Source: Oscillospiraceae bacterium Marseille-Q3528 (GTDB lineage Bacteria > Bacillota > Clostridia > Lachnospirales > Lachnospiraceae). Taken from it: a stretch of DNA of 64,000 bases. Numbering within the stretch: position 1 is the first letter of the stretch; every line of letters begins with the position of its first letter. Positions 20,840-29,700 of the stretch are shown here, piece after piece. A program made the translations under genes and the position numbers. Below the pieces are notes generated by a model. It worked only from the letters and a program-made list of their open reading frames with translations, searched no databases and was not told where the DNA came from. The stretch is from NCBI GenBank assembly GCA_018223385.1, contig JAGTTR010000011.1, forward strand, positions 1-64,000, in the 5' to 3' direction.

Positions 20840-21577
20840 TTATTCCTCCAGTAAATATCCAAGCACGGACAACAGCATCATGCCCGCCGTCTCCGTCCGC
20901 AAAATCCTGCGGCCCAGCGTCAGCACCTGAAAGCCCGCATCCTTCGCCGCTTCTACTTCTTTTTCGTCAAAACCGCCCTCCGGGCCAATGAAAACCGCCA
21001 CCTTCTGTCCCGGCTGAATACCAGAAAGGATACGTCTCGTCCCTTCGATGCCCTCGGCACACTCGTAGGGCAGCAGCTTCTGTTCAAAATCCTTCGCATA
21101 GTCCAGCGCCTGGGCAAAGGACATCACCGGCAAAATTTCCGGCACGATGCCCCGTTTGGCCTGCTTCGCCGCGCTCTCGGAAATCTGCTGCCACCGTTTC
21201 TGTTTTGCCTGGGCCTTTTTTTCATCCAGCTTCACCACACAGCGCTTCATGGACACCGGCACAATGGCATGGACACCCAGCTCCACATTTTTCTGAATGA
21301 CCATTTCCATCTTATCGCCCTTGGGCAGCCCCTGAAACAGTACGATGGGACAGGAAAGCTCCCTGCCCAGCGCTTCCTTCCACATAATGGATGTGCGCAC
21401 CTCATCCTGGCCGATCTCCTCCACCGCGCAGTGGTAATCCCCGCCCGCGCGGCTGCTGATAAGGATCTCTTCCCCGGGCTTCATGCGCAGCACACTGCGG
21501 ATATGGTTCACATCATTTCCGGTGATCCGGATCTCTTTTTCCGAAATCTGTTCCGGTTCCACAAAAAAATGATACAT
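20840..21577 (-). CDS. rsmE: 16S rRNA (m3U1498) methyltransferase RsmE
   Basis: 245 residues, SPOUT-class methyltransferase. Seen: an N-terminal PUA-like domain, then VIQKNVELGVHAIVPVSM, the SAM-knot segment VAVFIGPEGGFDEKEVE and the C-terminal TLGRRILRTETAG signature. It methylates uridine 1498 in the decoding region of 16S rRNA. It lies 10 bases after prmA and 6 bases before the desulfurase gene, so the four genes prmA-rsmE-nifS-thiI look like one operon. Confidence 0.94.
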   Translation of the reverse strand: MYHFFVEPEQISEKEIRITGNDVNHIRSVLRMKPGEEILISSRAGGDYHCAVEEIGQDEVRTSIMWKEALGRELSCPIVLFQGLPKGDKMEMVIQKNVELGVHAIVPVSMKRCVVKLDEKKAQAKQKRWQQISESAAKQAKRGIVPEILPVMSFAQALDYAKDFEQKLLPYECAEGIEGTRRILSGIQPGQKVAVFIGPEGGFDEKEVEAAKDAGFQVLTLGRRILRTETAGMMLLSVLGYLLEE

Positions 21578-21587
21578 ACACTGCCTC

Positions 21588-22541
21588 TTAATTCTTTCTG
21601 GCTGTCACAGACACCCACTCGCCCTGGTGGTTCACTTCCACCACTTCCAGGCCGGCAGCTTTCACGGCCTCCACCACAACGGTTTCCTTCTCATCAATAA
21701 TACCGGAAGTGATATAAATACCGCCCTTCTTCATCTGGTGCACGATCACCGGTGTCAGTGGTACCAGCACGTCCGCCAGAATATTGGCCGCCACAATGTC
21801 ATATTTCTCATAGCCCACCTGATCCTGCACGGCCTTGTCATCGATCAGGTTGCCGATCATCACGTCATACTGGGCTTCTCCAATGCCGTTGACCTCCATA
21901 TTTTCCTTCGTGGCTGTGATGGCACAGGGATCCAGATCCGTCATCACCGCATGACCGACGCCGAATTTTACCGCCGCAATAGACAGAATCCCACTGCCAC
22001 AGCCCACATCCAGAATCTCATCCCCGGGCCTGACATATTTTTTCAGCTGACGGATACACAGCTGGGTCGTCTCATGCATGCCCGTGCCAAAAGCGGTACC
22101 CGGATCAATGTGGATCACCGGGCGGCCCTGATCCTCCGGCTTAATCTCCTCCCAGGACGGAATGATCAGCAGATCGTCCACGTAAAACTGCTTGAAATAC
22201 TGCTTCCAGTTGTTGATCCAGTCCTTATCCTCTGTCTCAGACGCCGCAATACTGGCCTCTCCGATATCCATGAACTGGCGCAGCTCCTCCAGCGCCTCCT
22301 GCACCCCGGGAAGGATCGCATCCACGTCCGCATCCTCCTCCAGATAAAAGTTCAGGTAAGCAATGCCGTCATTGTCCGGCGCATCCGGCAGAATGTCCAC
22401 AAACATCTGCTCCTTGTCCTTCTCCGTCAGCGGTACTTTATCCTCGATCTCCACACCCTCGATGCCGGCCTCCGCCAGTGTGGCAATGACGATATCCTCC
22501 GCTTCCGCCAGTGTCTTCAGCGTAAATTTCTTCCACTTCAT
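21588..22541 (-). CDS. prmA: Ribosomal protein L11 methyltransferase PrmA
   Basis: 317 residues, class I methyltransferase that trimethylates L11. Seen: DPGTAFGTGMHETTQLC, the SAM motif ILDVGCGSGILSIAA, and YDIVAANILADVL, all diagnostic of PrmA. First gene of the prmA-rsmE-desulfurase-thiI block. A GC-rich hairpin (22581-22607) lies upstream, with only a short T run on the minus strand; it may be an attenuator or the terminator of earlier transcription, and I am not sure which. The accessory island begins about 220 bases upstream of this gene. Confidence 0.94.
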   Translation of the reverse strand: MKWKKFTLKTLAEAEDIVIATLAEAGIEGVEIEDKVPLTEKDKEQMFVDILPDAPDNDGIAYLNFYLEEDADVDAILPGVQEALEELRQFMDIGEASIAASETEDKDWINNWKQYFKQFYVDDLLIIPSWEEIKPEDQGRPVIHIDPGTAFGTGMHETTQLCIRQLKKYVRPGDEILDVGCGSGILSIAAVKFGVGHAVMTDLDPCAITATKENMEVNGIGEAQYDVMIGNLIDDKAVQDQVGYEKYDIVAANILADVLVPLTPVIVHQMKKGGIYITSGIIDEKETVVVEAVKAAGLEVVEVNHQGEWVSVTARKN

Positions 22542-22681
22542 TTATAAAAACCTCCTGTATGTTTACAGCCTCATGAAAACGCCGCATGCCACCTGCAGGC
22601 ATACGGCCGCTTCTCTCATAGTAACACAATCTTGGGGAGGGGACAAGACCCTAAGCCACAACCAATGGCCGTACCCCCTGT

Positions 22682-22709
22682 TTGATTTGCCGCAAATCCC
22701 CTCTATACT
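22682..22709 (+). promoter_or_regulatory. Candidate promoter of the truncated integrase
   Basis: TTGATT, a 16-base spacer and TATACT. The integrase ATG is 58 bases downstream with AAAGGAG before it. Confidence 0.4.
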
Positions 22710-22767
22710 GAATACACAATAAAACTTCATCGGCGCAAACACCACTGAAACAAAGGAGAACTGAACT

Positions 22768-23534
22768 ATGGATGTAACCTCAACCAACACCTCTACCCTT
22801 TTATTCTGCGATTATTACAAACAATGGATCACCATCTATAAAGAAGGAGCTATCCGTCCCATAACCATGCAAAAATATCACATGGCACATCACTGGCTTG
22901 AAAAACTCATTCCTGAGCTTCCTTTATGCGGCCTGGATCGCTTTGCATATCAAAAACTTCTCAATGACTATGCCCTTTCACATGAGCGCCAGACGACCAT
23001 GGATTTTCACCATCATCTCAAATGTGCCATCCTCGATGCCGTAGATGAAGGCCTACTTCCAAAAGACCCCACCCGAAAAGCAATCATCAAAGGGAAAACG
23101 CCTGGAGAAAAGAAACCCAAGTATCTGAACCAGTATGAACTCCACAAATTACTTGACGATCTGGATTTACATACAGAAATCAATTTAGACTGGCTTCTTC
23201 TCCTGATCGCCAAAACCGGCATGCGTTTTTCAGAAGCACTGGCTCTTACTCCAAAAGATTTCGACTTTTCCCGTCAAATGCTTTCCGTTTCCAAAACATG
23301 GGACTATAAAGGAGACGGGGGATTTCTTCCCACCAAAAATCAATCTTCCATCCGAAAAATCCCGTTAGACTGGCAAACCGTCATCCAATTCGCAGAACTC
23401 ATCAAGCCGTTGCCCGAAGAAAAACCCATTTTTGTGAAAAATAAAGTTTATAATTCTACTGTAAATGCGCTTCTCGCCAGACATTGCCGCAAGGCCAACA
23501 TCCCTTTGATCACCGTGCACGGGTTGCGGCACCC
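22768..23534 (+). pseudogene. Tyrosine recombinase, cut off after the HGLRH box
   Basis: The first about 256 residues are a normal phage-integrase-family protein: an N-terminal SAM-like DNA-binding domain and a catalytic domain with the first arginine in KTGMRFSEALAL and the box VHGLRH. Immediately after HGLRHPY the sequence changes to unrelated residues. The C-terminal box with the second His and the catalytic Tyr is missing; the open frame that runs on to 23907 is read through foreign DNA antisense to a serine recombinase. From memory, the N-terminal half resembles the small integrases that sit beside hsdS genes and invert them in phase-variable type I restriction loci; the hsdS/hsdM genes at the other end of the island fit that. 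It cannot be catalytically active. Confidence 0.85.
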
Positions 23535-23560
23535 GTATGTCAAGCACACGACAAAAATTT

Positions 23561-23698
23561 TTAGCTTGCGCTTGATGGATTTTCAAGCGCAGGCTTATCC
23601 TGATGCTCGGCGAAAAACTCGCGAAGCTTGTCAGCTTCTTCGGGGAGGACAAAGCCGAAGCCCTGTCCGTCCACTTTGTAATAGAAAGCGATTTTCAT
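23561..23698 (-). CDS. Small protein next to the serine recombinase
   Basis: 45 residues starting MKIAFYYKVDGQGFGFVLPEE, with an acidic middle (LREFFAEHQDK). Small genes of this kind are common just after the large serine recombinase at the end of clostridial mobile elements; the function is unknown. The longer open frame to 23779 starts inside the recombinase end and is less likely. It lies 10 bases after the recombinase stop and close to the element edge. Confidence 0.5.
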   Translation of the reverse strand: MKIAFYYKVDGQGFGFVLPEEADKLREFFAEHQDKPALENPSSAS

Positions 23699-23708
23699 AT
23701 CTGCCACC

Positions 23709-25279
23709 TCAATCGAAAATATCTTGGATTTTGTATGCAACCTCAATACGCTTGTCGGGGTACACCAGCACCCGGTCAATCAGCAGCTCGGCCAGCTCGG
23801 TGGTCAGCGTGTCCGCATCGAAAATCGCCTTGGACGCTTCCTTGCGGCTGTCCTGTCGCGTCTGTTCGTCCTGCTTCTGTTTCGCCTGTGCCAATACTGC
23901 GGCATAGGCGTTTTTCGTTTTCAGCAGCAGCTCGTCACACGCAGCCTTTTCCGCCTTGTAGGTGTTCAGGTCGATCTCGCCCATGAGATAGCGTTCGTAA
24001 AGTGTGCGCTTGCCGTCTTGCAGCGTCTCGATCTGCTGCTCATATTCGGCGCCTTCCGGCACGGAAGCATCTACCCGGAGCGTACCGTCAGGGGCAAGCG
24101 GTGCGGCGGCTTCCATCTGCTTTTTCAGCGTAGGAATACCGTCTGTTCCAGCTCTGCGGCGTTCAGGCGCATCTTGTGGCAGCGGCTTTCTACGTCCGCC
24201 TCGGAATGGCGGCAGTGATAGTATGAGGTTTTCTGCATGGTGCGGGACAGCGCATGACCGCAGCAGCCACAGAAGGCTTTGCCTTTCAGCGGGTAGTCCC
24301 GCTTTCTCTTGTTTGGCTGGGAAAATCGGAGCTGGCTGGCCTGCACGGTATCAAACACGGCTTTCTCAACGATGGCCGGGTGATGGTCGGGGATGATATA
24401 CCACGATTCTCTGTCCTTCAGGCGGCTTCTGGTGCCGCCTACTTCGAGAACCGCCCGCTTGCCGATCACATACACGCCGGTGTAGCGTTCGTCCTCCAAA
24501 ATGCGGAGAATGGTGGACGCACTCCAGATGCCATGACAGCGGGAAATATCGTGGGTGTGATTGCCGTGCGCCGCTTTGTACTGGCCGGGCGTGGGGATGT
24601 TCCTGCGGAACAGCTCCCGTGTGATGGCGGTGGCGTTGATGCCCTCGGCGGCAAGCTGGAAGATAAGCTGCACGATGGCAGCGGCCTCCGGGTCAGGCTC
24701 CATTCTGCCATCGGCGCTTTTGCGGTAGCCGTAGGGACAAATCTTGCTCTGATACTCGCCGCGCTGCATCTTGGCGTACTTGGCGCTCTTGGTTTTAATG
24801 GACATATCGCGGCTGTAATACTCGCTGATGAGGTACTTGAACGCCACGTCCATGCCGCCGGTGTCGCCCTTGAATTTGCTGCTGTCAAAATCGTCGCTGA
24901 TGGAAATGAAGCGGGTGTGGAACAGCGGAAACACACGCTCGATGAAATAGCCGGTTTCAATGCTGTTGCGCCCGAAGCGGGAAAAGTCCTTGACGATGAT
25001 GCAGTCGATCTGATTGGCCCGCACCAGTTCAATGAGCTTCTGTACCTGCGGGCGCTCAAAGTTTGTCCCGGTCGCGCCGTTGTCGATATAGGTATCGTAT
25101 ACGCTGATCTCCGGATACTGCTCCAGATAGCGGGCAATAATCATCTGCTGGGTTTCAATGGATACGCTGTGCGTGTGGGTATCCTCCACCGAAAGGCGGA
25201 CGTAGATCGCGGCGCGGCAAGGGGAGTCGGCCTCCTGCACGGCTACCGCAGCCGTTTCTTTCCTGCTTTTTCTCGCCAT
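23709..25279 (-). pseudogene. Large serine recombinase with a single frameshift
   Basis: Residues 1-380 give a complete resolvase domain (YVRLSVEDTHTHSVSIETQQ with the catalytic serine, KDFSRFGRNSIETGYF), a recombinase domain and a zinc ribbon (FCGCCGHALS, YHCRH). At about 24125-24130 the frame shifts: the expected FLTLKKQMEAAAP is read as FLR-stop, and the rest (coiled coil and C-terminal domain ending IEVAYKIQDIFD) continues in another frame at 23709-24116. Loss of one base explains it. The protein would lack the C-terminal coiled-coil region needed for directional control, so it is probably inactive unless the frameshift is a sequencing error. Confidence 0.85.
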
Positions 25280-25281
25280 GC

Positions 25282-25611
25282 TCAGCCCACCTTTCTCTGT
25301 TCGTAATCTTTCTGCTGCGCAGCCAGCGCCAGAAGCTGCAACGCCTTTTTATATTCGTCCTCATGGGTAAAGGTAATATCCAGCTCCTTTTTCCCACGGG
25401 CGCGGACGCTCTGTACCATGTGAATGAGCGCCCTGCGGTCTAAGGTTTCCAGCGTGGAGAACTGCGTAAACTGCGAAATCCAACGGTTGCGCTCACACCG
25501 GTTTTCCAAAACCTCTGTGAGCTTTTCCTTGAGAACGCGGACGCTCTCGCGGATGTCCTCGGCCTGCTTGGTGTACTTTGCCTTATAGGAAGCGTATGGG
25601 CTCCTTTCCAA
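25282..25611 (-). pseudogene. C-terminal remnant of a second serine recombinase
   Basis: 109 residues matching only the end of a large recombinase: a basic coiled-coil region (YKAKYTKQAEDIRESVRVL) then ETLDRRALIHMVQSVRARGK and LDITFTHEDEYKKAL. The resolvase and recombinase domains are absent. The next recombinase begins 2 bases after this stop, the usual tandem layout of such element ends, so the 5' part was lost by deletion next to the sortase terminator. Confidence 0.75.
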
Positions 25612-25629
25612 TCAAATTGGGGAATGGCG

Positions 25630-25666
25630 AAAACGGCGGTTGCCTCTAACAGAGCAGCCGCCGTTT
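25630..25666 (-). terminator. Hairpin terminator after the sortase
   Basis: AAACGGCGG and CCGCCGTTT pair, with an additional TGC/GCA step inside the loop. On the minus strand the stem ends in GTTTTC. It lies 54 bases beyond the sortase stop. Confidence 0.6.
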
Positions 25667-25719
25667 CCTCTATGCCATACGCTGCATTTCAGTATTGCAA
25701 GGTCATTTGGTTTTATAAA

Positions 25720-26559
25720 TCAGAGCATTTCAGGATCATCCACAAGGGATACGCTGAACTCCTGTGCGGTTGCGCCCTCCGGCAGCAGCTTCGCCATGAC
25801 CACGAGCCGTTGGTTGCCGGTATTGGCCTTGTCATACTTCCGGCAGCAGGTGGAAAGGGTCAGGACGGTATCTTCCTCGGAGAAGGTCACACCGTCAAAA
25901 TCCAGCCAGTTTTTCCGCGCAACCGTCTCAAAGAAGCTGACCAGATCATCTCCCGTGGGATCAGGCGCAATATAGTCAAAGCCAATATCCGTGATGAAAC
26001 AGGCCGTGATCTGGAAGACCATGTCCTCTCCCTTCACCGAGAGGTAGACATACGGGTTCTCCTTCACATAGTCCGCATCCATATACCGATGGAGCTTCGT
26101 GAGCTTGGGCCCGTCCGGGTCACAGTTGCTGGCAGAGTGACCGAAGATGACGGTATTCCTGTCCAGCTTGCTCCGGCTGCTCAAACGGTTGTCACAGTGG
26201 GCGTAGTAGCAGCCCCATTCGCTGTAGTTCCCGTTCTCGTCCTTTTGCAGGTAGTAAGCGTTGTCCTTCGCCTGCACCACGGGGTCGTCCACCTCGGTAC
26301 CGGGAATATACAGTCATGCCACGGTGTCGGGATTCTTCGCTCTGGCTTCCGCCAACTCTGCTTGCCTGTCCACCGAGAGGATAACTTCGCCCGCGGGAGT
26401 CGCTGATGGCTGAGGCGCAGATGTGCCGGAAGGCGTTCTGCCGGGAATGTCGATAGGCTCCGTCTCTTTCTGATAGCAGCCCATAACTGCCGTGGTCATG
26501 GCGAAGAGAAGGACGGCCATGCAGATGATCGGACGAATGATTCTTGTGATTCTTTTCAT
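25720..26559 (-). pseudogene. srtB: Class B sortase interrupted by one in-frame TGA
   Basis: The ATG at 26559 has AAGGAG 8 bases upstream and begins a signal-anchor (RIIRPIICMAVLLFAMTTAVMG). The frame reads through a proline-rich linker to NPDTVA, meets TGA at 26314-26316, and continues in the same frame as LYIPGTEVDDPVVQAKDN. Class B sortases have Trp at this point (VAWLYIPGT), so TGG became TGA. The rest is intact: catalytic His in FGHSAS, Cys in TLSTC and Arg in NTGNQRLVV. An internal GTG at 26292 could give a 190-residue catalytic domain, but without membrane anchor. It lies directly downstream of the giant surface protein, its likely substrate. Confidence 0.85.
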
Positions 26560-26638
26560 AATGCTGTCTCCTTGCCGCGCTGGGATAGCGGCGCAGCTCA
26601 AAATGTCATTGATTAGCTTCTTGTAGTGATGAAAAAGG

Positions 26639-26678
26639 AACAGCTCAGCTTCCGGGCAATACCGGAAGCTGAGCTGTT
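26639..26678 (-). terminator. Terminator after the giant surface protein
   Basis: A perfect 17-base stem (AACAGCTCAGCTTCCGG and complement, loop of 6), followed on the minus strand by CCTTTTTC. Confidence 0.85.
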
Positions 26679-26706
26679 TGTTGGCCTTAAAGGTGTGATA
26701 AAACGA

Positions 26707-29700
26707 TTACCGTGCACGTTTTCTCTTAAGGTGGACGGCGCCGGCCAGAGCAAGAGTACTTGCCAGCAGGAGGGCGCTCCACAGCGGAAGATTGCTGCTG
26801 TCTCCGGTGCTGGCGCTGGCAGTGCCCTTGACGAAGATGGCCTCGATGGTATGGGGGCTGCTGACATTCTCAAAGGTGTAGGACTTCACCGCGCCAATGC
26901 TCTTGCCGTCAATCTTGACATTGGCAACAGCATAGCCCTTATCCGGGGTGATGGTGAAGGTCTGATCACCACCCTCACGAACGCTGACATTGCCGGAGGG
27001 AGAAATGGAGCCGCCAGCCCCGGCAGTTGCCTTGATGGTGTACTTGGGCTCACCGGTGGGAGTGGCCGGTTTGATCATGAGCACGAAGGGGGCGCTGGTG
27101 ACGTCGTTATAGTTGTTGTCGCCTGCCTTGGTCGCGATGACACTCACAGAGCCGACCTTGACCGGAGTCAGAACGCCGGTGTTGGGATCGATGGTCGCCT
27201 CGCCGGTGCTGATAGCATTGTCGATGCGGTAGGTTACAGCACCCATGCCGGAGCCGCCGGTAGTGGTCAGCGTCAGCTTTTCACCATAGATTACGGAAGT
27301 GTTGCCGGTGATGGTCAACGGCTTCTGATCGTCCTTTTCTGTCAGAGTGACGTTCAGCGTGATGGTGAAATCCTCGTAATTGTCACAGGACGCCTTGAGG
27401 ATGAGGGTGATCTTGTCACCCGCCTTGCCGCCGGAGATGGCATAGGTCAGCAAGTTGCCGTCCGCTGCGAAGTCCTGCTTGGGCAGGACAATGCTCGCCT
27501 CGCTGCTGAACGTCCAGTCCTGCCCGGCGGGCAGTCCGGCCCAGTCCGGCGTGTAGGTGTGATCCGAGGCGTCCGTGTACTTCTGCTCCAGCTCGACCGT
27601 TTTGAGGTTGCCGCCATCTGCCTTGTTCACCGTGACTTCAAGTTCAATGTTCTCCACTGTGTTGTAGTTTTCGGTGTCCTTCGGAGTGAACTTTGCCTGG
27701 AAGGTCTTGGCGGCAGTCGAAGCGCCGCCCACAGATTCGCTGCTATCCATCCAACTCCAGCCGTCCGGCAGCGTCACATCCGCCAGCGTCTGACCGTATT
27801 TTGCCGTCAGCCCGGTGGGAACGGTGTAGGTCGGCGTTGCCTTTGCTACCACAAATTCGCAATACACAGCTTCAAATCCGTAGTAGTTATCCGTATCACC
27901 AATGCTGGCGTACATACGGTAGGTACCGGCGTTCAGCGCGGGCGGATTGCTGATATCCCACGTCTGAACAGAGCCGCTGTCCGCAGCGGCATAACTGTAG
28001 GTCACTTGAGCATTCAAATCGCCCGTCTGGTCTGTCAAGGTCGGTGTGCTGGGCGTTTTACCGTAAGTATAGCCCGCCATGCTGAGCTTGCCGTACTGCC
28101 GAGCCTTTTCGACAGTGATATTCGATCTTCCCGAAACCGTTAAATACTTCTCGGTGTCAGTCGGTTCGAAAATCCACTCGGCTGCATAGGTACCGTTCCC
28201 AACCACGGGTATATGCGTGCCGTCCACCCATTCAAAGGTTCCATCGACATCCACGTTGTTGACATTATCATGGAGCTTGCCGGAGAGAGCGATGGTATTC
28301 AGGGCGTCGCCGTAGATGATGGCGTTCTTGCTCAGCGTCGGTGTGCCGGTGGGAGTGATCCTGTTCTTCGCGCTGACGTTGACGGTCAGCGTGATGTCCT
28401 CATAGTTTGCGCTCTTGATCACTACGGTCACTGTACCCACAGAACCAGTGGTTTCCACGTCATTTTTCTGAATGGGCAGGGTCAGCTCGCCGTTTTCCAC
28501 CTTCGCGCCGCCGGTGTAGTAGCCAGCATTGAGTTTGATGTCGCCCAGCTCATAGGTGGGTGCACCGTACTCTTTGGGCGTTTCCAGCGTGGGCAGGGTG
28601 GGGAGCGTCACAGTGTAGGTCTTTTCGTAGCCGTTTACAATGGTCAGCGCGGTTTCCTTGGTGAAGTCAGGCGCAGTGGCCTTGATGATGCTGCCAGTGG
28701 TAGGGAAGCTGCTCTGCTCCAGGGCGTAATTCTTCGCGGCCTGCTCCATCAAGGTCACTGTGGCAGTGATGTGCTTGTCGTTGCCCACACCGGCATCGTC
28801 AAAGCTGGCGGTCACGGTGTAGTCTGTGCCTCGGTTCAAGGTCACGTTGTCGAAGGTCACGCTGGAGATGTTCGCGTTTGTCGTGCCATCATAAGGCTTG
28901 GACGCAGCCGTTACCCCGGTGATCGTCAGCGGCTTCTTCCCAATGCGGACCTCCACGCTGGCGGGTGTGGTATCGTTGTGGTTATCATCGCCAATCACCC
29001 GATACCACACGGTATATGTTCCGGCATCGGTGCCGGTAGGGATGTTCTGGCTGTATGTGCCGTTCTCGGTCAGGCTGTACTGCATGGTGGGGCCATAGTC
29101 CGTCACGCTGCCCGCAGTAATCAGCGCCTGCTCCTGTCCGGTATAGGTCAGATTTTCCTGCGCCGTGGGAGCGTTGAAGGTGGGGTCAGCCTTGTTCACC
29201 TTGACGGTCACAGTTCCGGTCGCAGTCGCATATTTCTCGTAGCCCGCAGCCGGAGTAAACGTCCAATCGGCTTCATAGTCGCCCGCGTTAGGAGTGATTG
29301 TGCCATCTGTCCATGCGAATGTACCGTTGACTGCATCACCCGTGTTGGGGTCTTTCATCTTGCCCGAAATTTCGCTCTTGCTCAGTGTGTCACCGTAGGT
29401 AATCAGCGTTGCGGTGATTGTGCCGTCCGGCTCAGGTTTGATTTGGTCCACCGCGTTGAGGACGAGCTTCAGCTGAAAGTCTGCGTAGTTGGTGGTGGTG
29501 ACATTCACCTTGACGGTACCGATTTTGCCGGTCATTTTTCCATCTTTCGCATAGAACTGTGCCAAAATCAGCTTGCCTTTTTTAAACTCTACGATCGTCT
29601 CGTCGTAATAATACCCACTTTGAGAAACAAGGGAAATATCAGCCTGACCATAGCTTATCGTGCCATATTTGCCCCCGGGCAGTCCGGGCAGTATATTATT

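Noticed and set aside
22542-22767. Search for a tRNA or attachment site at the island's left side
   Set aside because: No tRNA-like sequence and no repeat shared with the right edge could be seen.
26314-26316. TGA read as tryptophan (recoding) in the sortase
   Set aside because: Many genes in the window, including hsdS, fur-linked genes and trmR neighbours, end at TGA where the protein should end, so TGA is a normal stop here.
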